Source of the DNA: Campylobacter jejuni
GTDB taxonomy: Bacteria > Campylobacterota > Campylobacteria > Campylobacterales > Campylobacteraceae
DNA length: 64,000 nucleotides
Direction: 5' to 3'
Assembly: GCA_014305285.1 (NCBI GenBank)
Contig: JACRSG010000008.1
Coordinates: 1 to 64,000, forward strand
The stretch's first letter is position 1. Each line of letters begins with the position of its first letter. Shown piece after piece: positions 48,820 to 56,635 of the stretch. The notes beneath the pieces are model-generated. The model was not told where the DNA came from and made no database searches. It worked only from the letters and a program-made list of their open reading frames with translations. The translations under genes and the position numbers were made by a program.

Positions 48820-49937
48820 TGAAAGCTTATATTTATCTAGAAAATGATATTTTTTTGAATGCTAAGGCTTTTGGAAAGAGCGGTACTTTTTTTGGAGAGC
48901 TTGTATTTAACACTTCTTTAACAGGATATCAAGAAATTATTTCAGATCCTTCTTATGCGGGACAATTTATCGTATTTTCCATGCCAGAAATTGGTATAGT
49001 AGGAACCAATGAAAATGACAATGAAAGTAAAGAAATTTTTGCAAGTGGTGTTTTAATGCGTCAATTAAGTTCTAGTTTTTCAAATTTTCGTGCTAAAGAA
49101 AGTCTGCAAGATTATCTTGAAAAACACGGAAAAATAGGAATTTATGAACTTGATACGAGATATCTAGTAAAAATGATAAGAAATAATGGTAATTTAAGAG
49201 CTGTGATTTCAACTGAAATTTCAAATAAAGAAGATTTAAAAATCGCCTTAGAAAAGTCAGCAAAAATGGATGAAATAAATTTTGTAAAAGAAGTTAGCAC
49301 TAAGAAAAATTATTCTCATAAACAAGGCGTTTGGAATGCTGATTTTCAAAAATTTAATGACGCTAAAAGAAGTGAGAAAAAAGTTGCTGTTATAGACTAT
49401 GGTGTTAAAACAAATATTTTAAATGAGCTTGTAGAAGTAGGTTTTGAAGTAGAAGTTTATCCATATAATGTTAAATCAGATGAGTTGATTACTCTGTATA
49501 AAAAAGGTGAAATTCAAGGTGTGTTTCTTTCTAATGGTCCAGGTGAGCCAAGAATTTTAAAACAAGAGATTGCAGAGATTAAAAAACTTGCAGAAGCTAA
49601 AATTCCTATGCTTGGAATCTGCTTAGGCCATCAGCTTTTAAGCAATGCTTTTGGATATGAAACTTATAAGATGAAATTTGGACAACATGGAGCTAATCAT
49701 CCTGTAATTAATCTTGATACTAACACAGTAGAAATTACTGCACAAAATCATAACTATAATGTTCCAGAAGAATTAGCTCAAGTGGCTCATATCACTCATA
49801 GAAATTTATTTGGTGATAATGTTGAGGGAGTAAGATATAAAGACTATCCTATCATTTCAGTGCAACATCACCCAGAAAGTTCTTCAGGTCCTCATGAAAG
49901 TAAATATATCTTCAAAGAATTTATGAATTTGATGTGA
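48819..49937 (+). CDS. carA: Carbamoyl-phosphate synthase small subunit
   Basis: Glutaminase subunit supplying ammonia for arginine and pyrimidine synthesis. The 372 residues include FNTSLTGYQEIISDPSYAGQ, the class I amidotransferase nucleophile in MLGICLGHQLLS, and the histidine-glutamate pair in SVQHHPESS. Normal length; starts one base into the DUF507 stop codon. Confidence 0.97.
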   Translation: MKAYIYLENDIFLNAKAFGKSGTFFGELVFNTSLTGYQEIISDPSYAGQFIVFSMPEIGIVGTNENDNESKEIFASGVLMRQLSSSFSNFRAKESLQDYLEKHGKIGIYELDTRYLVKMIRNNGNLRAVISTEISNKEDLKIALEKSAKMDEINFVKEVSTKKNYSHKQGVWNADFQKFNDAKRSEKKVAVIDYGVKTNILNELVEVGFEVEVYPYNVKSDELITLYKKGEIQGVFLSNGPGEPRILKQEIAEIKKLAEAKIPMLGICLGHQLLSNAFGYETYKMKFGQHGANHPVINLDTNTVEITAQNHNYNVPEELAQVAHITHRNLFGDNVEGVRYKDYPIISVQHHPESSSGPHESKYIFKEFMNLM

Positions 49938-50593
49938 GTATAGATTTTTTAGCTATTATCAGCATTGCTTTTTTATCTAGTTTTGGACACTGTTATTCTA
50001 TGTGTGGTGGTTTTAATTTACTTTTTATAAATTTGAATTCAAAAAGTAATAATTTATTTTTATTAACTTTTATTTATCATTTATTTAGAATTTTTGCTTA
50101 TATTGTTTTAGGAATAATTTTTGGGACTTTTGGAAATATCTTGGCAATCAATGCTAAAATTCAAAGTTTGTCTCTTTTTATTATCGGTATATTTATGATG
50201 ATTTTGGGTTTTGCTCTTATTTTTAGAGGCAATATGTTATCTTTTATTGAAAATAATGTTTTTTTTAATAGTTTTGTGAAGAAAATTATTAAAAAATCTA
50301 AAAATTTTAAAGGATTAAAATCAGCCATATTTTTAGGATTTTCAAATGGTTTTGTTCCTTGTGGATTGGTGTATTTTTTTATAGCCAACGTAATGAGTAG
50401 GCAAAATGTTCTTGAAGGTATTTTGGTGATGATGATTTTTGGAATATCAACCTTACCTGCAATGTTATTTTTTTCAAAAATTTCACAATTTTTTAATGAT
50501 TTTTTGAAAAATTTTTTTAATTATTTATCGTATGGCGTTATTGTTTGTTACGGTATAAATCTTGCCTATATAGGTTTTAAGGCTTTTCAATGA
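49934..50593 (+). CDS. Membrane protein, SafE/DsbD-like (Cj1493c)
   Basis: Six-helix membrane protein of 219 residues. FLSSFGHCYSMCGGFNLLF near the start and FSNGFVPCGLVYFF in the second half are the Cys-containing repeats of the sulfite-exporter/cytochrome-biogenesis SafE (DsbD-like) family. In epsilonproteobacteria such genes often lie close to cbb3 oxidase genes, which occurs here (ccoN at 51.9 kb), so a role in copper or oxidase assembly is likely but inferred. Start GTG 49934 overlaps the carA stop. Confidence 0.7.
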   Translation: MSIDFLAIISIAFLSSFGHCYSMCGGFNLLFINLNSKSNNLFLLTFIYHLFRIFAYIVLGIIFGTFGNILAINAKIQSLSLFIIGIFMMILGFALIFRGNMLSFIENNVFFNSFVKKIIKKSKNFKGLKSAIFLGFSNGFVPCGLVYFFIANVMSRQNVLEGILVMMIFGISTLPAMLFFSKISQFFNDFLKNFFNYLSYGVIVCYGINLAYIGFKAFQ

Positions 50594-51134
50594 AAAATTT
50601 TTTAAAGATCAGTTTTTTAAAGCTCTTGAAAAAATACAATTTTTTCAATATTTAAACATCCAGATGTTGAGGTGTTATATTGAGAAACTTTTAAAAGATC
50701 TTTCATATAAAAAGCTTTATCAAGTTATTTTAAAAATATTGATAAATTAGGCAAAACTTTCTATCTTGAAACTTTATTAATCCCATATTGGATAAAAATA
50801 TGGTTTAATAAGAGTTTTTCTTAATTTGATTTTAAATTCAATACAAGCATTTAAAAACAAAAAAAGAAAAATCATAACAATAGCTTTTTCACAATTTGGA
50901 AAAAATTATCTCGAAATTAAAATAAAAGATAATGCTGGTGGGATTGATAAAGAAATTTTAGATAAAATTTTTCAACCTTATTTTACAACAAAACATCCCA
51001 ATCAAGGTATAGGAGTAGGACTTTATATAAGTAGACAAATTATCGACAATTTCCAAGGAAAAATAAAAATTAAAAATGGAAAAGATGGGGCTTGTTTTGA
51101 GGTATTTTTAAAACTAAAAGAGAGGGTAGAGTAG
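50594..51134 (+). pseudogene. bumS: Sensor kinase relic (Cj1492c, BumS-like)
   Basis: Only the C-terminal ATPase part of a histidine kinase is readable: LNLILNSIQAF (N box), IKDNAGGI (G1), IFQPYFTTK (F box) and GIGVGLYISRQII (G2), from about 50815 to TAG/TGA at 51134. Upstream there is fragmentary coding (EKFFKDQFFKALEKIQFF, IDKLGKTFYLETL) in changing frames with stops, and the sensor and phospho-acceptor histidine regions are not found. The gene position matches Cj1492c, which I recall as the butyrate-response kinase/phosphatase BumS. Confidence 0.75.
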
Positions 51135-51136
51135 AA

Positions 51137-51817
51137 ATGTCACAAGAATGTAAAGAATTGATAATATTAGTAGTTGAAGATGAAGTTAAAATTAGAGAAT
51201 CATTGATTAATATATTAAGCGAACGCTTTACTAAGGTAATTGGAGCTAAAAATGGGGATGAGGGGCTTAAAAAATTTAAAAAATTTAAGCCGGATTTAGT
51301 TATCACAGATATTGCTATGCCTATTATGGATGGATTGGACATGGCAAGAGAGATTAAAGAAATTTCAGATGATGTGCCCATTGTCATTCTTAGTGCGTAT
51401 TCAGAGAAAGAGAGACTCTTGCGTTCTATTGATATTGGTGTAGATAAATATTTAATTAAGCCTGTTCATATAGAAGAATTATTTAAAGTTTTAGATTGTT
51501 TGATAGGTGAAAAAATTGAAGCAAATATGCTTGTAAAAATTTCTGAAAAATATCAATTTAATAAAACTAAACGAACTTTGATTCACAATGATGAAGAAAT
51601 TGTTTTAACTAAAAAAGAATTAGTTTTTATCTCTTTGCTTTTAAAACAACCTGGAGCTTTGGTTTTGCATGAAGATATTAAGAAAAATGTTTGGATAGGT
51701 GAACATGTGAGTGATACTGCTGTTAGAACTTTTGTTAAAAGAGTAAGAGATAAAGTGGGTGAAGATTTTATAAAAAATGTACCAAGTTTAGGCTATAAGA
51801 TAAATATCAATAAATAA
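51137..51817 (+). CDS. bumR: OmpR-type response regulator (Cj1491c, BumR-like)
   Basis: Receiver plus winged-helix regulator of 226 residues. The receiver has VVEDEVKI, the phospho-acceptor Asp in DLVITDIAMP and the lysine in YLIKPV; the DNA-binding part is at about 130-226 (TKKELVFISLLLKQPG, VRTFVKRVRDKVGE). ATG 51137 follows the kinase relic by 2 bases, so the pair was an operon. The regulator is intact though its partner is broken. The name BumR depends on memory of the C. jejuni butyrate system. Confidence 0.8.
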   Translation: MSQECKELIILVVEDEVKIRESLINILSERFTKVIGAKNGDEGLKKFKKFKPDLVITDIAMPIMDGLDMAREIKEISDDVPIVILSAYSEKERLLRSIDIGVDKYLIKPVHIEELFKVLDCLIGEKIEANMLVKISEKYQFNKTKRTLIHNDEEIVLTKKELVFISLLLKQPGALVLHEDIKKNVWIGEHVSDTAVRTFVKRVRDKVGEDFIKNVPSLGYKININK

Positions 51818-51939
51818 GACTGATTTAGCCTTAAAATATAAAGCATAACAAATGATTAACAAAATTATCATTCTTAAGAAAAAATGTATAAATATTATTC
51901 TATAATATTTTCCTATCAAAAAAATTAAGGAGAAAGTCG

Positions 51940-53406
51940 ATGCATCCAGGGAATGTATTAAATTACGACTATACGGTTGCAAGATATTTTATGTTTGCAA
52001 CTGTATTGTTTGGCATTGTTGGTATGGCTATAGGAACTTTTATAGCTTTTCAAATGGCATATCCTGACTTAAATTATTTAGCAGGAGAATACGCCACTTT
52101 TTCAAGACTTAGACCGATTCATACTTCAGGTGTGATTTTTGGTTTTATGCTTTCAGGGATTTGGACAACTTGGTATTATATAGGTCAGCGTGTTCTTAAG
52201 GTGAGCATGGCTGAATCAAGATTTTTAATGATTGTGGGTAAGCTTCATTTTTGGCTTTATATGCTTACTATGGTTTTAGCTGTTATATCTTTGTTTATGG
52301 GTGTGACTACATCTAAAGAATATGCAGAGCTTGAGTGGCCTTTAGACATTCTTGTTGTTCTTGTTTGGGTTTTATGGGGTGTAAGTATTTTTGGACTTAT
52401 TGGAATTCGCCGTGAAAAAACCCTTTATATTTCTCTATGGTATTATATAGCTACATTTTTAGGTATAGCCATGCTTTATCTTTTTAATAACATGGAAGTA
52501 CCAACTTATTTTGTTACTGGAATGGGTAAATGGTGGCATAGTGTATCAATGTATGCAGGAACAAATGATGCTTTAGTGCAATGGTGGTATGGACATAATG
52601 CTGTGGCATTTGTATTTACTGTGGGTATTGTTGCTCAAATTTATTATTTTTTACCAAAAGAAAGTGGTCAGCCGATTTTCTCTTATAAACTCTCTTTATT
52701 TGCATTTTGGGGCTTAATGTTTGTTTATCTTTGGGCAGGTGGTCACCATTTGATTTATTCAACTGTGCCTGATTGGATGCAAACTATGGGCTCGGTTTTT
52801 TCTGTAGTATTGATTTTACCTTCTTGGGGTTCAGCGATTAATATCTTACTGACTATGAAAGGTGAGTGGAGTCAGCTTCGTGAGAATCCATTGATTAAAT
52901 TTATGATTTTGGCATCAACTTTTTATATGTTCTCAACACTTGAAGGGCCAATTCTTTCAATTAAATCTGTTAATGCTTTAGCACACTTTACAGATTGGAT
53001 TCCAGGACATGTTCATGATGGAACATTAGGTTGGGTAGGATTTATGACTATGGCTGCACTTTATCATATGACTCCTAGAGTTTTTAAAAGAGAGCTTTAT
53101 AGCAAATCTTTAATGGAAGCTCAATTTTGGATTCAAACCACAGGTATAGTTCTTTATTTTGCTTCAATGTGGATTGCAGGTATAACTCAAGGTATGATGT
53201 GGAGAGCGACAGATGAGTATGGTAACTTGCTTTATAGCTTTATCGATACTGTTGTGGCTATTGTTCCTTATTATTGGATTAGAGCGATTGGTGGATTGTT
53301 GTATCTTGTGGGTTTCTTTATGTTTACTTATAATATTTACAAAACAATTGCTTGTGGAAGAGTGCTTGATAAAGAACCAAAAAGTGCTTCGCCTATGGCA
53401 GCATAA
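51940..53406 (+). CDS. ccoN: cbb3 cytochrome c oxidase subunit I
   Basis: Catalytic subunit of the high-affinity terminal oxidase, inner membrane. The 488 residues form 12 or more helices with haem and copper histidines in IHTSGVIFGFML, WYGHNAVAFVF, AGGHHLIYSTVPDW and DWIPGHVHDGTLGWVGF. Normal length. AAGGAGAAAG lies before ATG 51940; first gene of the ccoNOQP operon. Confidence 0.97.
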   Translation: MHPGNVLNYDYTVARYFMFATVLFGIVGMAIGTFIAFQMAYPDLNYLAGEYATFSRLRPIHTSGVIFGFMLSGIWTTWYYIGQRVLKVSMAESRFLMIVGKLHFWLYMLTMVLAVISLFMGVTTSKEYAELEWPLDILVVLVWVLWGVSIFGLIGIRREKTLYISLWYYIATFLGIAMLYLFNNMEVPTYFVTGMGKWWHSVSMYAGTNDALVQWWYGHNAVAFVFTVGIVAQIYYFLPKESGQPIFSYKLSLFAFWGLMFVYLWAGGHHLIYSTVPDWMQTMGSVFSVVLILPSWGSAINILLTMKGEWSQLRENPLIKFMILASTFYMFSTLEGPILSIKSVNALAHFTDWIPGHVHDGTLGWVGFMTMAALYHMTPRVFKRELYSKSLMEAQFWIQTTGIVLYFASMWIAGITQGMMWRATDEYGNLLYSFIDTVVAIVPYYWIRAIGGLLYLVGFFMFTYNIYKTIACGRVLDKEPKSASPMAA

Positions 53407-53418
53407 AAAGGAGAAAAT

Positions 53419-54084
53419 ATGTTTAGTTGGTTAGAAAAAAATCCATTCTTTTTTGCAGTGGCTGTTTTTGTAGTAATTGCTTATGCAGGCATAGTTGAAG
53501 TTTTACCAAATTTTGCAGAAAATGCAAGACCAATTGAAGGTAAAAAACCTTATACGGTTTTACAACTTGCAGGGCGTGCAATATATATTAAAGATAGTTG
53601 TAATGCTTGTCATTCACAACTTATTCGTCCATTTAAATCAGAAACAGATCGTTATGGTATGTATTCTGTAAGTGGTGAATTTGCTTATGATAGACCTTTT
53701 CTTTGGGGTTCAAAAAGAACAGGGCCTGATCTTGCTCGTGTAGGAAATTATAGAACAGCTGATTGGCATGAAAATCATATGTGGGATCCTACTTCCGTTG
53801 TTCCAGATTCTATTATGCCTTCATATAAGCATATGTTTAAAAATAATGTAGATATTCAAACCGCTTATGCTGAGGCTTTAACTGTAAAAAAAGTTTTCAA
53901 TGTTCCTTATGATACAGAAAATGGAACAAAACTTGGTTCTTGGGAAGATGCACAAGCTGAAGTTAAAGCGGAAGCTCAGGTTATAGTTGATCAAATGAAA
54001 AATCAAGAAGTAAAAGATGCTTTTGCTAAAGGTGAAATCAAAGAAATAGTTGCTTTGATCGCTTATTTAAATAGTTTAAAGTAA
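53419..54084 (+). CDS. ccoO: cbb3 oxidase subunit II, cytochrome c
   Basis: Membrane-anchored monohaem cytochrome of 221 residues. N-terminal helix NPFFFAVAVFVVIAYAGIVE, haem site SCNACHSQLIRPF and the axial Met in PDSIMPSYKHM. AAAAAGGAG precedes ATG 53419; operon position directly after ccoN. Confidence 0.97.
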   Translation: MFSWLEKNPFFFAVAVFVVIAYAGIVEVLPNFAENARPIEGKKPYTVLQLAGRAIYIKDSCNACHSQLIRPFKSETDRYGMYSVSGEFAYDRPFLWGSKRTGPDLARVGNYRTADWHENHMWDPTSVVPDSIMPSYKHMFKNNVDIQTAYAEALTVKKVFNVPYDTENGTKLGSWEDAQAEVKAEAQVIVDQMKNQEVKDAFAKGEIKEIVALIAYLNSLK

Positions 54085-54088
54085 GATG

Positions 54089-54352
54089 ATGGAACATTTA
54101 TCAATAGTTTTTGATGTGATTAAAAATTTAATCACATTGGATTTAGCAACAGTTCAAAAACATGAGTGGGAGATTTTCCAAGGTTATGGTTTTTTTGCGC
54201 TTGTGATGTTTTTGTCAATAGTATTATATGCGTATTGGTATCATTTATATAGAACAGAAAAAAAAGGCGAGAGAAATTATGAAAATTATGCAAATCTTGC
54301 CTTGAAAGATGATATTGATGATAGTGTATTAGAAAGTAAAAGGAGTGCTTAA
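54089..54352 (+). CDS. ccoQ: cbb3 oxidase subunit CcoQ
   Basis: Small membrane subunit with one helix (GYGFFALVMFLSIVLYAYWY) that stabilises the oxidase. I place the start at the second ATG, 54089, giving 87 residues; 54086 is equally open. It sits between ccoO and ccoP; the stop overlaps the ccoP ATG by one base. Confidence 0.85.
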   Translation: MEHLSIVFDVIKNLITLDLATVQKHEWEIFQGYGFFALVMFLSIVLYAYWYHLYRTEKKGERNYENYANLALKDDIDDSVLESKRSA

Positions 54353-55215
54353 TGCAATGGTTAAATTTAGAAGATAATGTTAATCTCTTATCTTTAATTG
54401 GAGCTATTCTTATCATTTTAATCACACTAGTTATTGTGGGTAGAATGTTTAAGCAAATGAAAGAAAAAAAAGGCGAGTCAGAGCTTAGTGAACACAGTTG
54501 GGATGGAATAGGGGAGTATGAAAATGCTGTTCCTACTGGTTGGGCTGTGGTATTTTTCCTGGTTATTGTTTGGGCTATTTGGTATTTTCTATGGGGATAT
54601 CCTTTAAATTCTTTTTCAAGTATAGGTCAGTATAACGAAGAAGTAGCAACTCATAATACAAAATTTGAAGAAAAATTTAAAAATTTATCTCCCGAAGATA
54701 AAATAGCAATGGGGCAAAATATCTTTTTAGTTCAGTGTTCAGCTTGTCATGGAATTACAGGAGATGGTATCAATGGTAAAGCTCAAAATTTAAATATTTG
54801 GGGTAGTGAAGAAGGTATAATTAATGTAATTAAACAGGGTTCAAAAGGTATGAATTTTCCAGGCGGAGAAATGCTTGGTGCAGCTGATTTAGGCGTGGTA
54901 GAAGAAGATATTCCTGCTATTGCTGCTTATGTGGCAAAAGATCTTTCAGCTATCAAGAAAACCGCGAACGAAAATTTAGTAGCAAAAGGCAAAGAAGCTT
55001 ATGCAACTTGTGCAGCATGCCATGGAGAAGATGGAAAAGGTCAAGATGGAATGTTCCCAGATCTTACGAAATACGGTTCTGCGGCTTTTGTAGTAGATGT
55101 TTTACATAGTGGTAAGGCAGGTTTTATAGGAACAATGCCAAGTTTTCCAACACTTAATGATATTCAAAAAGAAGCTGTTGGCGAGTATGTAATTTCTCTT
55201 TCAAGGGGTGAATGA
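54352..55215 (+). CDS. ccoP: cbb3 oxidase subunit III, dihaem cytochrome c
   Basis: Electron entry subunit with two c-type haems: CSACHGITGDG and CAACHGEDGKG. Two membrane helices near the N-terminus (about 10-30 and 58-78). The 287 residues match the family. Coupled to the small gene at 55212 by a 4-base overlap. Confidence 0.97.
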   Translation: MQWLNLEDNVNLLSLIGAILIILITLVIVGRMFKQMKEKKGESELSEHSWDGIGEYENAVPTGWAVVFFLVIVWAIWYFLWGYPLNSFSSIGQYNEEVATHNTKFEEKFKNLSPEDKIAMGQNIFLVQCSACHGITGDGINGKAQNLNIWGSEEGIINVIKQGSKGMNFPGGEMLGAADLGVVEEDIPAIAAYVAKDLSAIKKTANENLVAKGKEAYATCAACHGEDGKGQDGMFPDLTKYGSAAFVVDVLHSGKAGFIGTMPSFPTLNDIQKEAVGEYVISLSRGE

Positions 55216-55433
55216 TGGAAAATAATAACAGATGCGTGTTTTCTCTTTCAGGTGTTACGGGTATGTTAATTGCTACGGTTTTATTACTTGCTATTTTAGT
55301 GGTTTTAACTATTTGGGGTCTTAAAGCCCAGCAAGAAGTGATGCAAAAGCCATATAGTCTTAAAGATGTACAAAGTGTAAAGATGTTTGGTTCAAAAGAG
55401 CAAGATCATAGAAGTATAAAGGAAGCACAATGA
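55212..55433 (+). CDS. Small membrane protein of the cco operon (Cj1486c)
   Basis: A 73-residue protein with one helix (GMLIATVLLLAILVVLTIWG) and a soluble C-terminal tail; DUF4006-like, a family seen after ccoP in epsilonproteobacteria. Role unknown, probably oxidase assembly or stability. Overlaps ccoP and Cj1485c. Confidence 0.75.
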   Translation: MMENNNRCVFSLSGVTGMLIATVLLLAILVVLTIWGLKAQQEVMQKPYSLKDVQSVKMFGSKEQDHRSIKEAQ

Positions 55434-55531
55434 ATAAGGCTTTGGAATATTTAATTGTTATCGGTTTAGTTGTTGCTGCTGCAATCACTGCTTGGTCGGT
55501 TTTGACTGTAAATCATCTTCATATAGGATGA
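55430..55531 (+). CDS. Very small membrane protein (Cj1485c)
   Basis: A 33-residue peptide, MNKALEYLIVIGLVVAAAIT followed by AWSVLTVNHLHIG, with one membrane helix. ATG 55430 overlaps the upstream stop (AATGA) and its own stop overlaps the next ATG, so it is held in a tightly coupled chain of small genes behind ccoP. The spacing and the AAGGAAG ribosome site support translation. Function unknown. Confidence 0.75.
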   Translation: MNKALEYLIVIGLVVAAAITAWSVLTVNHLHIG

Positions 55532-56127
55532 AAAAAATATTACAAGATGGCTTTTTAGCCATCTTCTTCTTTGTTTTATTGCCTTCTGAAATTTTTGCTC
55601 TTGATGCTGTACTTTTTAATGAAAATATTTTAAGTCAAAAAGTAAGTAATGAGATTAATCTTATAGGAAAAGAGCTTTACCAAAAAAGTCATATTTTTAT
55701 CGGTGTTATGGTTGGTGATAAAACTGAAATTGAAACTTTATTAAATACACAAAAAGAACTTCCTCAATCTTATATATTGCTTCTTTTGTCAAAAAATTCT
55801 CATAAAGTGGATATAGTAGGCTCAAAAGGTGCTTTAGCTTTGATCGATAAAGAAGCCGTGCTTAGTCCTTATCCTGGAACAGGATCTATTTTACCAATAT
55901 TAGCTACAAATAAAGGCGATATTTATAATGCTGCTATACTTAATGGTTATGCAGATATTGTAGATCGTGTGGCAAAATCTTTGGGATTGCAGTTAGAACA
56001 TTCTGTAGGTAATGCAAATCGTGATACTATCAATATCTTAAGAATACTTATCTATGGATTTATTTGCTTTGCATTGTTATACTATGCACAAAGAAGAATA
56101 AAGAGGAAAAAAAATGATAGAAACTAA
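55528..56127 (+). CDS. Membrane protein of the cco region (Cj1484c)
   Basis: A 199-residue protein with an N-terminal signal or helix (DGFLAIFFFVLLPSEIFA), a TPM-like extracytoplasmic domain of about 130 residues and a C-terminal helix (ILIYGFICFALLYYAQ) with a basic tail. I use ATG 55528, overlapping the previous stop; an open extension from 55492 overlaps Cj1485c without merit. Likely linked to oxidase assembly by location only. Confidence 0.7.
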   Translation: MKKILQDGFLAIFFFVLLPSEIFALDAVLFNENILSQKVSNEINLIGKELYQKSHIFIGVMVGDKTEIETLLNTQKELPQSYILLLLSKNSHKVDIVGSKGALALIDKEAVLSPYPGTGSILPILATNKGDIYNAAILNGYADIVDRVAKSLGLQLEHSVGNANRDTINILRILIYGFICFALLYYAQRRIKRKKNDRN

Positions 56128-56635
56128 AAAAAGTTTTTGGCCCTATGGCATTTTACTTTCGCTTTTGGTTATAATTATTGCTTGTATTGTAACGATTGTT
56201 ATAGCAAGTCACCATCCTGTGTATGAGGATGATTTTTATTTTGACTCCTATCAAAATGTTGAAAATAATTACAATCAAATACAAAAACAACAAGTAAATT
56301 TTGATAAATTTTTTAAAGTAGATTTTCAAAATGATAAAATGACTTTTATAGGCAAAAGAAAAATTTCTAGTTATGAAGTGGATCAAAATTCCTATGTTGC
56401 AAATTTTAAAATTTCTGCATTGCAAAATATAAATTCTGATGATTTAAAAGTTCAAGCTCTTCTTACAAGACCCTTCACTAAAGATTTTGATCAAAAGTTA
56501 GAAGGACAAGTTAAAAATGGAATTTTAAGTATCGCTTTGCCTAAACTAGATAAAGGTAGATGGGATCTTAAGCTAAAATTTTATGCAAATCAAGAAATAG
56601 TCGGTTTTTTTAGCTACGAATTAAATGCTCAATGA
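56114..56635 (+). CDS. ccoH: FixH/CcoH-like oxidase assembly protein (Cj1483c)
   Basis: A 173-residue protein with an N-terminal membrane helix (FWPYGILLSLLVIIIACIV) followed by a periplasmic beta-rich domain; HHPVYEDDFYF and LDKGRWDLKLKFY fit the FixH/CcoH family, which assists cbb3 oxidase assembly. Overlaps both neighbours. Confidence 0.7.
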   Translation: MIETKKSFWPYGILLSLLVIIIACIVTIVIASHHPVYEDDFYFDSYQNVENNYNQIQKQQVNFDKFFKVDFQNDKMTFIGKRKISSYEVDQNSYVANFKISALQNINSDDLKVQALLTRPFTKDFDQKLEGQVKNGILSIALPKLDKGRWDLKLKFYANQEIVGFFSYELNAQ

